Shown piece by piece: positions 24,497 to 32,320 of a DNA stretch of 33,854 nt. The stretch lies in NCBI GenBank assembly GCA_934393265.1, contig CAKRQL010000021.1, positions 1 to 33,854 on the forward strand. Reading direction: 5' to 3'. The stretch comes from an uncultured Eubacteriales bacterium (GTDB taxonomy: Bacteria; Bacillota; Clostridia; Oscillospirales; CAG-272). The notes below the pieces were generated by a model. The model made no database searches and was not told where the DNA came from. It was given only the letters and a program-made list of their open reading frames with translations. The translations under genes and the position numbers were made by a program. Each line of letters opens with the position of its first letter. Position 1 is the first letter of the stretch.

Positions 24497-26551
24497 ATGG
24501 ACGAAAAGCTCTCCCCTTTGTTTACCCCATGGAAAATAGGAAAATGCGAGATAAAGAACCGCATTGTCTTAACGAGCATGGGCGGCACAGACCTCTTCGG
24601 CTGGATGGAAAAGAACCATTTTGACAAGGACGGCGCGCGCTTTATACTCGAGGTCGCGAAGAACAACGCCGGGCTCGTCATGCCGGGGTGTCAGCCGGTC
24701 TACAACCCGATGTTCGGGCAGTGGCTCCACAAAAACAAGAAGATGTACGAGGATCTCGCGCGCTGGATGCCGGAGTTCCACAAGACGGGGGCAAAGCTGT
24801 TCGTACAGCTCACCGCCGGCTTCGGTCGCTCCTTCACCGTCAGCGCAATGATGGAAAAGCTCTACAACAACAGATTTCTCCGCGCGGTGTCAAAGCCGAT
24901 AATGGACCTTGACAAAATAACCGCAACCGCGTCCCCCTCCCCGAACCGCTGGTCGGATAAGCTTCCCTCCCGCGAGATGACGAAGGAGGAGATACAGGAG
25001 TTTATCGACTCGTTCGCCAAATGCTCAAAAATGCTGAAGGACGCGGGGGTCGACGGGGTCGAAGTGCACGCGGTGCACGAGGGGTATCTCCTTGACCAGT
25101 TCACCCTGAAATACGTAAACCACCGCACCGACGAATACGGCGGCTCGTTCGAGAACCGCTACCGCTTCCCCGTCGAGATAGTCAAAGCCATAAAGGCGGC
25201 GTGCGGCGAGGACTTCCCCGTCTCTCTCCGTTACAGCGTCGTATCCAAGACAAAGGGCTTCCGCGAGGGCGCGCTGCCCGGTGAGGAGTATACCGAGGTC
25301 GGGCGCGATATGGAGGAATCCGAGCGCGCGGCAAAGTATCTTACCGACGCGGGCTATGACTGCCTCAACTGCGACAACGGAACCTACGACGCATGGTACT
25401 GGGCTCACCCGCCGGTATATATGCCGGAGAACTGCAACCTCTCCGATGTCGCGCACATAAAGAAATTTGTCGACGTCCCCGTAATCTGTGCCGGGCGTCT
25501 CGATCCCCGGGTCGCGGCGGAGGAGATAGCCGCCGGGCGGCTCGACGGCGCGGGCTTTGCCCGTCAGTTCCTTGCGGACACCGGGTGGATAACCAAGCTC
25601 ATGGAGGGTAAGGAGGAGGACATCCGCCCCTGTATCCTCTGTCACAACGGCTGCTTCAACATGTGCCACTACAAGGGCGTCCCGAACGATCAGGACCTCT
25701 ATGACAGTCTCCACCTTGCAAGATGCGCCGTGAACGCGGAAACGATGCAGTGGGATAAGCACCACATAGAAAAGACGAAATCCCCGAAAACCGTACATAT
25801 AATAGGCGGCGGTATCGGAGGAATGGAGGCGGCGAGAGTTCTTAAGCTCCGCGGTCACAGCCCGATAATTCACGAGAAGTCCGACGTACTCGGCGGAACC
25901 TTTATTCCCGCGTCGGCAGAGTCCTACAAGGGCAAGCTGCGCGACCTGCTCACGTGGTACCGTCGGCAGATGGAGATAATGAAGATAGAGGTCCGCCTCG
26001 GCGACGAGGTGAAAGACATCTCGGTGTTCGGCAAGGACCCGGTGATAGTAGCGACCGGCTCCACCCCGAGGCTTCTTCGCCGCGTCCGCGGATATGAAAA
26101 AATGATTGAGGCGTGCGAGTATCTACGCGGTGCGGAAGTCGGGCACCGGGTCGCCGTTATCGGTGGAGGTCTCACCGGATGCGAGATAGCCTATGAGCTG
26201 GCTCTCAAGGGACACGAGCCGATAATCGTCGAGATGAAGGACGACCTCGTGGCGCAGAAGGGCGTCTGCCTTGCGAACTCCTCCTATCTTCGCGAGTGGT
26301 TCGCGCTTCATAAGACGCCCGTATATCTCGAGACCTCTCTTATCGAGGTAAAGGACGGCGCGATAGTCTGCCGTACAAGGGACGGAAAAACCGTCGAGCT
26401 CCCCTGTGACTCGGTCATAAGCTGCGCCGGATATATCCCCGCCCCGCTCGCGGAAAAGAGACGCGGAGTATACCTTGTCGGCGACTGTAACGGCGTCGGA
26501 AATCTCCGCTCGGTCGTCTGGGGAGCGTATGAGGCGGCGATGAAGATATAA
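24497..26551 (+). CDS. NADH:flavin oxidoreductase / 2-enoate reductase family protein
   Basis: Flavo-iron-sulfur enzyme of 684 residues that would reduce an activated C=C bond. The FMN-binding TIM barrel of the Old Yellow Enzyme family occupies about 1-360 (KIGKCEIKNRIV, GVDGVEVHAVHEGYLLDQF with the HAxH substrate site, DEYGGSFENRYRF). A cluster motif follows: Cys379, Cys382, Cys386 and Cys410 (ARCAVN), with an extra Cys390 and a spacer of 23 residues before the last ligand, longer than I expect for 2,4-dienoyl-CoA reductase. Two Rossmann motifs follow: GGGIGG at 437 (FAD) and GGGLTG at 556 (NAD(P)H). The ATG at 24497 follows GCAGGAGGATACGG; the frame reaches 24284 without another good site. 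The domain plan matches enoate reductase, BaiCD/BaiH and dienoyl-CoA reductase, but the next genes are aconitase X subunits, so its substrate is probably their product. Confidence 0.9.
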   Translation: MDEKLSPLFTPWKIGKCEIKNRIVLTSMGGTDLFGWMEKNHFDKDGARFILEVAKNNAGLVMPGCQPVYNPMFGQWLHKNKKMYEDLARWMPEFHKTGAKLFVQLTAGFGRSFTVSAMMEKLYNNRFLRAVSKPIMDLDKITATASPSPNRWSDKLPSREMTKEEIQEFIDSFAKCSKMLKDAGVDGVEVHAVHEGYLLDQFTLKYVNHRTDEYGGSFENRYRFPVEIVKAIKAACGEDFPVSLRYSVVSKTKGFREGALPGEEYTEVGRDMEESERAAKYLTDAGYDCLNCDNGTYDAWYWAHPPVYMPENCNLSDVAHIKKFVDVPVICAGRLDPRVAAEEIAAGRLDGAGFARQFLADTGWITKLMEGKEEDIRPCILCHNGCFNMCHYKGVPNDQDLYDSLHLARCAVNAETMQWDKHHIEKTKSPKTVHIIGGGIGGMEAARVLKLRGHSPIIHEKSDVLGGTFIPASAESYKGKLRDLLTWYRRQMEIMKIEVRLGDEVKDISVFGKDPVIVATGSTPRLLRRVRGYEKMIEACEYLRGAEVGHRVAVIGGGLTGCEIAYELALKGHEPIIVEMKDDLVAQKGVCLANSSYLREWFALHKTPVYLETSLIEVKDGAIVCRTRDGKTVELPCDSVISCAGYIPAPLAEKRRGVYLVGDCNGVGNLRSVVWGAYEAAMKI

Positions 26552-26623
26552 GCACCGCAAAAGCACACCCCACAGCGTATGCCGAAATACAAAACGGCAG
26601 TAAAACGCATCCAAGTCCGCCGC

Positions 26624-26657
26624 AAAGCCGGGTAAAAGCATACACGCCCCCGGCTTT
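26624..26657 (+). other. Intercistronic hairpin between the reductase and AcnX genes
   Basis: AAAGCCGGG (26624-26632) pairs perfectly with CCCGGCTTT (26649-26657) across a 16-base loop, in the 140-base gap before the AcnX large subunit. Only A-rich sequence follows, so it is not a standard terminator; it may stabilize or process the mRNA. Confidence 0.5.
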
Positions 26658-26691
26658 CCCGAAAAAATAAAATTTGAAAGTGAGATCTGTC

Positions 26692-27987
26692 ATGGAACAC
26701 AGAATGATGCTCACAGAGGAGCAGGAGGCTATTCTTTCCGGCTCAAAGGGAGAGACCATGGCGCGCGTCATGGAGACGCTCGTCCGCTACGGCGACCTCT
26801 TCGGCGCAGACAAAATGGTCCCCGTCACAAGTGAGTACAACCACCTTGTCACCTCCTTCGGTCTTAAAGCTCTCGGTCCGGTATACGAGCTCATGGAGAG
26901 AATACTCGCCGCCGGTGAGAAATCCTCACAACCCTTTTCCGCAGACCCGCGCCCGCTCGACAAAAATGTCCCCGCCGGTCTGCTGCAAAAGCTCGTATTC
27001 AACAAATTCATGTACACAAGGCAGGACTATTACGAGAGACAGCTCCGTGAGCTCGGGCTCATGAACGACGACGCCTTCACCTGCACCTGCTACATGAAAG
27101 AGGTCGGAAACACACCGAAAAAGGGTGATATACTCTCATGGTCTGAGTCATCTGCCGTCGTATACGCAAACTCGGTAATCGGCGCGCGCTGTAACCGCAA
27201 CTCCGGCATAATAGACCTCATGGGGTCGATTGTCGGATATGTCCCGCACTTCGGCTTCCTCTGTGACGAGGGACGCCGTGCAAAGTGGATAATCGAGATA
27301 AAGACGACAAAGAAGCCGGAGGCACAGCTCCTCGGCTCCGCTGTCGGAATGAAGGTCATGGAGGACGTCCCCTACATAGTCGGGCTCGACAAATGGCTCG
27401 GCACTCTTGACGAGGACGCAAAGACCTATCTTAAGGATTTCGGCGCCGCGACGGCGTCAAACGGCGCGGTCGGTCTCTATCACGTCGAGAACATCACGCC
27501 GGAGGCTGTCGAGCTCGGTCGCTCGCTCATAGAGCCGGACGCAAGGGTCTATGTTATAGACGACGCCGAGCTGAAGCGCGTCTATGACTCCTACCCCGTT
27601 ATATGGAAGAATAAGAACGCGAAGCCGAAGCTCTGCTTCATGGGCTGCCCGCACATGAGCTTAAATCAGCTTATTCACTGGACGGAGAGGGTCGAGGACG
27701 GACTTAAGAGGAGCGGAAAGCAAAGGGTCGTTATCCCCACCGTGTTCACCGCCGCGCCCGCAGTGCTCCGCGCATTTGAAGAAAGCGGCTATGCGGAAAG
27801 GCTGAAAAAAACCGGAGTAATAACAAGCTACATCTGCCCGCTCATGTACATGAATAACCCCCTGAGCGAGAAAATGCCGGTCATAACCTCAAGCAACAAG
27901 CTCCGCACCTATACAAGCGCGCGCTACTACACCGACGACGAAATTCTCGCCGAAATAACCGGAATGACAGGAGGAGAGAACGCATGA
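26692..27987 (+). CDS. Aconitase X catalytic (large) subunit
   Basis: Predicted dehydratase subunit of 431 residues. The family pattern is clear: MxLTxEExAxLxGxxGE at the N-terminus, VPVTSEY near 43, FTCTCYMKEVGNTP (Cys131, Cys133), SWSESSAVVYANSVIGAR (149-166), CFMGCPHMS (Cys315, Cys319) and SYICP (Cys382); several of these cysteines can ligate an iron-sulfur cluster. Characterized AcnX enzymes include bacterial cis-3-hydroxy-L-proline dehydratase and archaeal phosphomevalonate dehydratase. The start is uncertain: ATG 26692 has only a weak GTGAG site, and ATG 26704 would begin exactly where the family does. Its stop overlaps the small-subunit start (ATGA). The substrate is unknown. Confidence 0.9.
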   Translation: MEHRMMLTEEQEAILSGSKGETMARVMETLVRYGDLFGADKMVPVTSEYNHLVTSFGLKALGPVYELMERILAAGEKSSQPFSADPRPLDKNVPAGLLQKLVFNKFMYTRQDYYERQLRELGLMNDDAFTCTCYMKEVGNTPKKGDILSWSESSAVVYANSVIGARCNRNSGIIDLMGSIVGYVPHFGFLCDEGRRAKWIIEIKTTKKPEAQLLGSAVGMKVMEDVPYIVGLDKWLGTLDEDAKTYLKDFGAATASNGAVGLYHVENITPEAVELGRSLIEPDARVYVIDDAELKRVYDSYPVIWKNKNAKPKLCFMGCPHMSLNQLIHWTERVEDGLKRSGKQRVVIPTVFTAAPAVLRAFEESGYAERLKKTGVITSYICPLMYMNNPLSEKMPVITSSNKLRTYTSARYYTDDEILAEITGMTGGENA

Positions 27988-28427
27988 AAACTTTCAAGGG
28001 AAGAGTCGTAGCCCCCGGGAGCCTGACAGCCGAGGCGCTTGTCTCCCACGGAGGACTTAACACACTCGCCTCCTTTCAGAAGGCGCTCCAGTTCGGGGAT
28101 AAGGAAGCCACCTGCGGCGACCAGAACAACCCCGACCTTTACGGAAAGAAAATGCGCGGCAAGGCACTCTGCCTCCCCCGCACGATAGGCTCGACAACCG
28201 GCGGGCTCGTCCTCTATTGCGCCTGCGCAATGGGGAGACAGCCGGCGTGCCTTTTGTTCTCCGAACCGATAGATTCGCTCGCCGCGGCAGGTGCGGTCCT
28301 CTCGGACGTATGGCTTGAGGGTACCCCGCTCCCGACGGTGGACTCCCTCGGCGACGATTTTCTCGCCTATGTAAAGGACGGAATGAAGATAACCGTTCAC
28401 CCCGACGGCACGGTGGATGTTGACTGA
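27984..28427 (+). CDS. Aconitase X swivel (small) subunit
   Basis: Subunit of 147 residues (DUF126-type swivel domain). It shows KGRVVAPGSLTAEALVS at the start, GKALCLPRTIGSTTGGLVLY near 60-79 with the Ser/Thr-Gly loop thought to be catalytic, and PACLLFSEPIDSLAAAGAVL. Characterized AcnX enzymes either fuse this domain to the large subunit or keep it separate as here, as in archaeal phosphomevalonate dehydratase and the two-subunit bacterial type. The ATG overlaps the large-subunit stop by four bases, with GGAGGAGAGAACGC as ribosome site, so the subunits should be made in equal amounts. Confidence 0.9.
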   Translation: MKTFKGRVVAPGSLTAEALVSHGGLNTLASFQKALQFGDKEATCGDQNNPDLYGKKMRGKALCLPRTIGSTTGGLVLYCACAMGRQPACLLFSEPIDSLAAAGAVLSDVWLEGTPLPTVDSLGDDFLAYVKDGMKITVHPDGTVDVD

Positions 28428-28490
28428 CAATCGCCAAAAAACCGCAATGCGTGTATCATTTTCATATAAAATACGGCACCGATAAAAACC

Positions 28491-28523
28491 GGGGCTGTCG
28501 CGGATTTTACCCGCGGCAGCCCC
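28491..28523 (+). terminator. First hairpin after the AcnX operon
   Basis: A 13-bp GC-rich stem (28491-28503 with 28511-28523, one G-U pair) lies about 63 bases past the AcnX stop, followed by only CTTTGCGTT. A weak terminator or 3'-end stabilizer. Confidence 0.6.
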
Positions 28524-28626
28524 CTTTGCGTTAATAATTACGGAGTAGTCGGGCATTGCCTCCGCACTCTTTCTCCGGCAGGCGATAAAAAGCAGAATAT
28601 CCGCGCTACCGGAAGCCTGAAATATG

Positions 28627-28661
28627 AAAAACGCACCCGGGCAAAATCCGGGTGCGTTTTT
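28627..28661. terminator. Strong bidirectional terminator
   Basis: A perfect 14-bp stem (28627-28640 with 28648-28661), flanked by five A and five T, separates the plus-strand AcnX operon from the minus-strand lipoprotein gene and should stop both. Confidence 0.9.
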
Positions 28662-28723
28662 CGTTTATAAAAGACCGGGCGGCGAAGTCGTCTCCACCCT
28701 GTTTTGGCTTTGTTTTGTAAAGT

Positions 28724-29272
28724 TTAGTAGACAATATTCATCTTATTGCTTACATAAACGCTGATTATGATCCTGCCGTTAAAGAATGAAATACTTATTT
28801 TGTCCTTTTCAAACGTCAGGCAGCCAGAGTCGGTAATCTCCGTGAGCCTGTATCCGTAGTCCGACATCGCAACTTTAATTTCCGCCTCCGACGACCTTGC
28901 GGTGATCCCGTATACACTTATGTCGGGGTCAGTAATTTCTATGCGTGTGATGTGCTCTTCTTCGGAGGAATAATCCGGATATGGCGTGACCGTGTAAATT
29001 ACATATTCCTCCGGCGCACTCTCGCGCCCGTCTTTGCCTTTTTCCGGAGTATAAGCGGAACCGTAATATCTCCAGCCGCCCATTATCCCGCCAAGCTCAG
29101 TGCAATTTGAAAAATCTATCTCGTCGGCATTGTCGCAAATCCAGAACTCAAGATTTGTCTCGGGTCTCTCGACCGCGCCCCCGTCGCCGCTCCCCCCGCA
29201 TCCGGAAATGATACCCGCAAGCATAATGACGGAAATTATCACAGCAGCCCTTTTCGCAAAACTCCTCTTCAT
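28724..29272 (-). CDS. Lipoprotein of unknown function
   Basis: Small exported lipoprotein of 182 residues. The signal peptide ends in the lipobox ISGC, with Cys25 lipidated, followed by a GGSGDGG linker. The rest is polar with Tyr-rich beta strands (YVIYTVTPYPDYSSEEEHI, 19 residues) and an end reading ISFFNGRIIISVYVSNKMNIVY. I recognize no domain. The ATG at 29272 follows CCGGAGGGCTTTGACA; the frame extends further upstream into AT-rich DNA without a site. Convergent with the AcnX operon, separated by the terminator at 28627. Confidence 0.8.
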   Translation of the reverse strand: MKRSFAKRAAVIISVIMLAGIISGCGGSGDGGAVERPETNLEFWICDNADEIDFSNCTELGGIMGGWRYYGSAYTPEKGKDGRESAPEEYVIYTVTPYPDYSSEEEHITRIEITDPDISVYGITARSSEAEIKVAMSDYGYRLTEITDSGCLTFEKDKISISFFNGRIIISVYVSNKMNIVY

Positions 29273-29606
29273 TGTCAAAGCCCTCCGGTTTTCACACTTT
29301 GATTTACGCCAACTTGTATATCTTATAATCAAAATCACATGTATATTCTCTCAAAATATGTTATCAAATCTTCGCGGCTATCTTCAAACCACTGACTTGA
29401 GATAAAAATATCAAGACCATTGACATATATAGGAGTTTTATAATATCTGAATGTGCGGCTGTCTCCCCGATTGGCGTCACGAGACAATACAAAAACGGGA
29501 TATACAATTAGTTTTGGTAATAAAATCAGAGTTTTTATATAGTATCAAGGTTCTTGCATTATTAAGCAAATCATGATATAATGAAAAAAATGCGTGGAGG
29601 ATTCCA
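29273..29606. other. AT-rich intergenic region entering an accessory island
   Basis: Non-coding stretch between two divergent genes, visibly more AT-rich than the sequence to its left. It holds the NTase promoter at 29554-29582 and a weak candidate for the lipoprotein gene (minus strand TTGATA at 29362-29367, 16 bases, TATACA at 29340-29345). A TTGACA at 29418 is only 13 bases from a TATAAT and is probably not a promoter. No open frame of convincing length and no clear attachment-site repeat were seen. Confidence 0.5.
29554..29582 (+). promoter_or_regulatory. Promoter of the NTase-HEPN cassette
   Basis: TTGCAT (29554-29559), 17 bases, then TATAAT (29577-29582) preceded by TGA, an extended -10. 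The start point is about 18 bases before the ATG at 29607, leaving just the ribosome site GTGGAGGATTCCA. Confidence 0.8.
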
Positions 29607-30245
29607 ATGTTTTTATATGTCAAAGACAAATCAGTGATCAGTGAACTAAAATCTATATGCGAAGATATTATAAAAAGCGTTCAAAAAAGCGCATTGAAAG
29701 ATTTTTTCACTTTTCAATTCAATTTAATCGGTAGCGGGAGTACAAACCTTATCACTCAAAACGGTGACAACGGGGAATATGATCTCGATTACAATTTCAT
29801 ATTGCAAAAAGACAAGAAAAATCTTTTTTCAAAGCCTGAAAAGATCAAAAACCTTTTCATTCAAGCTTTCAATGAAGAAAATCCCAAATTGGGTTTTAAA
29901 TGCGCCGAGAATTCCACATCTGTCATTACATCGAAACTCGTATACGACAATAAGTTGTTTTTCTCTTTTGATGTTGCGATTTTATGTGAAGGTTATAATG
30001 GAAATTATCTGAAAATCAAATATAGTAAAAGCGGTGGTCAGTACTATTGGAATGAAATCAAGTCGTCGAGAAACTATCAGCAAAAGATTAAAGAACTAAA
30101 GAAAATCGGGGCATGGAACGAAACAAGAGAACTTTATCTTCATAAGAAAAACATGCATTTAAAGCGGCACGAGGATATCTCTTCTTTTTCCGTCTTGTTA
30201 GAGGCACTCAACGAATTATGTCAAAAATATCGGGTGCAATTATGA
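29607..30245 (+). CDS. Nucleotidyltransferase-fold protein, first gene of a candidate defence or toxin-antitoxin pair
   Basis: Cytoplasmic protein of 212 residues with the catalytic signature of DNA-polymerase-beta-type nucleotidyltransferases: GSGS at 42-45, Asp59-x-Asp61 in EYDLDYN, and a third acidic residue, Asp122, in FSFDVAIL. The spacing fits a metal-dependent transferase, so an active enzyme is expected. The C-terminal part is helical and Lys-rich. Such enzymes include MntA/MenA-type antitoxins and toxins, CD-NTases making cyclic nucleotides, and AbiEii; no CBASS effector is adjacent. The gene is AT-rich, unlike its neighbours, indicating transfer. The stop overlaps the next start (ATGA), so the two proteins are made together. 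The exact family is unknown. Confidence 0.75.
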   Translation: MFLYVKDKSVISELKSICEDIIKSVQKSALKDFFTFQFNLIGSGSTNLITQNGDNGEYDLDYNFILQKDKKNLFSKPEKIKNLFIQAFNEENPKLGFKCAENSTSVITSKLVYDNKLFFSFDVAILCEGYNGNYLKIKYSKSGGQYYWNEIKSSRNYQQKIKELKKIGAWNETRELYLHKKNMHLKRHEDISSFSVLLEALNELCQKYRVQL

Positions 30246-30949
30246 CATATGAAGCTTTTTGGACTAAAATAATAATTTCGGAAAAAGAAAAAGAGCAATC
30301 TAAGCATTTTCTCAAATATCGCGGTGTAGAATCGCACGAAAATGTAAGAGAATTTTTACAGAGTCTCACCGGGGAGGCCGCGACTTACACGGCAATTGCT
30401 ACTGCTTTCCGATACGATAAGCGAATACGCCGTATTCTTTACAAGTATATAGGGTTCTTGGAGGAAACTATTAGGGCGTATATAGCAAATAAACACAGCG
30501 ATAACATAAATTCTTTGAAATGCATCAAAAAAGTTTTGGCATCACTCGCCGATGGTAAGTCTTTATTTGATAGCTTAAGCGGCTTAACCTTTGGCGAGTT
30601 AAAAAAACAAGTCAATGCATTGCCAGAGGAGGATAAAAAGCAAATATTTCCGTGTCATAAGGGCACAGCAAAATGCCTAGAAAAGGATTTGACCGCGGTC
30701 GTAGTTTTGAGAAACGAAGTGAGCCACAACAGATTTCTTCTCGACTGCAAGCGCCTGTCCAAATGTTCCGTTGGAGACAAAAATAATTCTCTGTGGGCAA
30801 ATATCATCAATCTTAAAAATCTGCTACCAAGATATCTTCACGAGAATTATAAATCAGAAATCAATGATGCCAAAAAACAGGCTGAAAACAAGTATAAAGA
30901 GCAGGTTGCTTGGAATTTGCTACCGAATATAATCATATCGCTTACATAA
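30242..30949 (+). CDS. Abi-like protein with a HEPN-type RNase motif
   Basis: Mostly helical protein of 235 residues. The segment VVVLRNEVSHNRFLL (about 153-167) carries the R-x4-H motif (Arg157, His162) of HEPN ribonucleases and resembles the corresponding part of Abi_2/AbiD/AbiF abortive-infection proteins; the stretch FGELKKQVNALPEEDK near 118-133 is also reminiscent of that group. It overlaps the NTase stop by four bases; an in-frame ATG at 30218, inside the NTase gene, is an alternative start. In small MntA-HepT pairs the NTase AMPylates a Tyr in R-x4-H-x-Y; here the residues after His162 are Asn-Arg-Phe, so that site is missing. AT-rich like its partner. Toxin or abortive-infection effector is inference. 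Confidence 0.7.
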   Translation: MTYEAFWTKIIISEKEKEQSKHFLKYRGVESHENVREFLQSLTGEAATYTAIATAFRYDKRIRRILYKYIGFLEETIRAYIANKHSDNINSLKCIKKVLASLADGKSLFDSLSGLTFGELKKQVNALPEEDKKQIFPCHKGTAKCLEKDLTAVVVLRNEVSHNRFLLDCKRLSKCSVGDKNNSLWANIINLKNLLPRYLHENYKSEINDAKKQAENKYKEQVAWNLLPNIIISLT

Positions 30950-30967
30950 TGACTTCACTTGCAAACA

Positions 30968-32260
30968 TCATACCAGCTCTTTCACTTTCCGTGCAAGGTA
31001 TACCGGAACATTTGTAAAATCCCCGTCCCTGCGATAGCCGCGCATTGAAAAGCGTATCGCATTTTTCGGGTGGTGCTCGGCGATATAGCGCTTGAACGAC
31101 GGGGCGGATTTATCCTCCCCGCCCTTTACCTCTACGGGTATGATTTCCATTCCGTTTTGCAGGACAAAGTCTATCTCCCCGCTCTTGTCGGCATAATACC
31201 TCGGCTCGACGGGAAAGAGCCCTCGAAGCTGCTGTAAACAATAGTTTTCAGTCATGGGTCCCTTGAACTGATAATCCGACCTCAAAAGAATTGCGGAATT
31301 ATCTATTCCCGCCATGTGTTTCAGCAACCCCGTATCGAAGACAAAGAGTTTGAACTGGTCGATTTTATCGAAAGCGGACAAGGGGTGCTCGGCTTTTGAC
31401 ACATTGTAAACTCTGTTTAACATTCCGGCAGATACAAGCCACTCGATAGCCTCCTCAAAATCGCGCGCTCTGCCACCCTCGCGCACCGCGCCGTACATAA
31501 ATTTTTCATTCGGCTTGGCAAGCTGTGAAACTATGCTGCGGAATACCATGAGTATACGCCCGCTGTTGACCTTGCCGTTATGCTTTGAAAAGTCATTTTC
31601 ATAAATTCCGATAAGCTCACGCTGAATTGTCGAAATTCTTTCAGGGTCTTTGTATTTAATCCATGACGACACGCATTCCGGCATCCCGCCGATTATCAGA
31701 TAATAGTTATATGCCTCGGTCAGGCGATTGTGGAAGATCTCCTCAATTGTCTGCCCTTTTTTAATACTCTCATAGTACTTGAAAAGCGTGGGATCGGTCG
31801 CATCGAGAACCTCGTCAAATGTAAGAGGTGAAATATCAAGAAGATTTACCATACCGACAGGATATGATTTCGGTTTGGCAAGCAGAGTTCCGAGCAGGCT
31901 CCCCGCCGATATGACATGATATTCATTCGCGTTCTCTCTGAAATATTTCAGCGAATTCAGCGCCTCCGGACATTCCTGTATCTCATCAAAAATAATCAGC
32001 GTCTTTCCAGGAAGGATTTTACTCCCTGAAAGCATGGAAAGCAGTTCGATTATTCTCGCCGGATTTTTATTGACCGAAAAGACGGATTTCAGCTCTTCTT
32101 CCTCGTCAAAGTTGAAATAAACATAATTTTCATAACATGTCCGCCCGAATTCTTTCATCAGCCATGTCTTGCCGACCTGTCGCGCACCGCGGAGCACCAT
32201 AGGCTTGCGCTCCGGATCTTCCCGCCACCGTTTAAGCTCTTCAATCGAATTTCGCCTCAT
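30968..32260 (-). CDS. AAA-type ATPase with DUF4143 / nuclease-like C-terminus
   Basis: ATPase of 430 residues of the widespread AAA_14-DUF4143 family. Walker A is GARQVGKT (25-32), Walker B is TLIIFDEIQE and sensor residues lie in HVISAGSLLG. The C-terminal domain has GEIDFVLQ...IIPVEVKGG, the D-x(n)-E-x-K pattern of the PD-(D/E)xK nuclease fold. Family members are common, often many per genome, and their role is not settled; defence or mobile-element links have been suggested. The ATG at 32260 follows ACGGGGGTAGTTTT; a longer frame starts within its promoter. It converges on the HEPN gene with only 18 bases between stops and no terminator, so their transcripts probably overlap. Confidence 0.88.
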   Translation of the reverse strand: MRRNSIEELKRWREDPERKPMVLRGARQVGKTWLMKEFGRTCYENYVYFNFDEEEELKSVFSVNKNPARIIELLSMLSGSKILPGKTLIIFDEIQECPEALNSLKYFRENANEYHVISAGSLLGTLLAKPKSYPVGMVNLLDISPLTFDEVLDATDPTLFKYYESIKKGQTIEEIFHNRLTEAYNYYLIIGGMPECVSSWIKYKDPERISTIQRELIGIYENDFSKHNGKVNSGRILMVFRSIVSQLAKPNEKFMYGAVREGGRARDFEEAIEWLVSAGMLNRVYNVSKAEHPLSAFDKIDQFKLFVFDTGLLKHMAGIDNSAILLRSDYQFKGPMTENYCLQQLRGLFPVEPRYYADKSGEIDFVLQNGMEIIPVEVKGGEDKSAPSFKRYIAEHHPKNAIRFSMRGYRRDGDFTNVPVYLARKVKELV

Positions 32261-32291
32261 AAAACTACCCCCGTTCCGGTTATCTGCAAAT

Positions 32292-32320
32292 ATGATAACA
32301 CATTTTTCCGGATTTTTCAA
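32292..32320 (-). promoter_or_regulatory. Promoter of the DUF4143 ATPase gene
   Basis: On the minus strand TTGAAA (32315-32320), 17 bases, TATCAT (32292-32297). One copy of the direct repeat at 32299-32311 lies within its spacer. Confidence 0.65.

Noticed and set aside
26692..27987. 2-hydroxyacyl-CoA dehydratase subunit
   Set aside because: Considered because of scattered cysteines and the anaerobic context, but the WSESSAVVYANSVIGAR pattern and the overlapping DUF126-type partner identify aconitase X.
24497..28427. Bile-acid 7-dehydroxylation (bai) operon
   Set aside because: The flavoenzyme resembles BaiCD/BaiH in domain plan, but no CoA ligase, CoA transferase, hydroxysteroid dehydrogenase or BaiE-type dehydratase is present, and the neighbours are AcnX subunits.
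29418..29441. TTGACA followed by TATAAT as a promoter
   Set aside because: The spacing is only 13 bases, too short for sigma-A, and a better-placed promoter lies at 29554-29582.
29607..30245. CBASS cyclic-nucleotide synthase
   Set aside because: The active-site pattern is compatible, but no CBASS effector (phospholipase, membrane protein, nuclease with SAVED/Cap4 domain) or ancillary gene accompanies it; the partner is HEPN/Abi-like.
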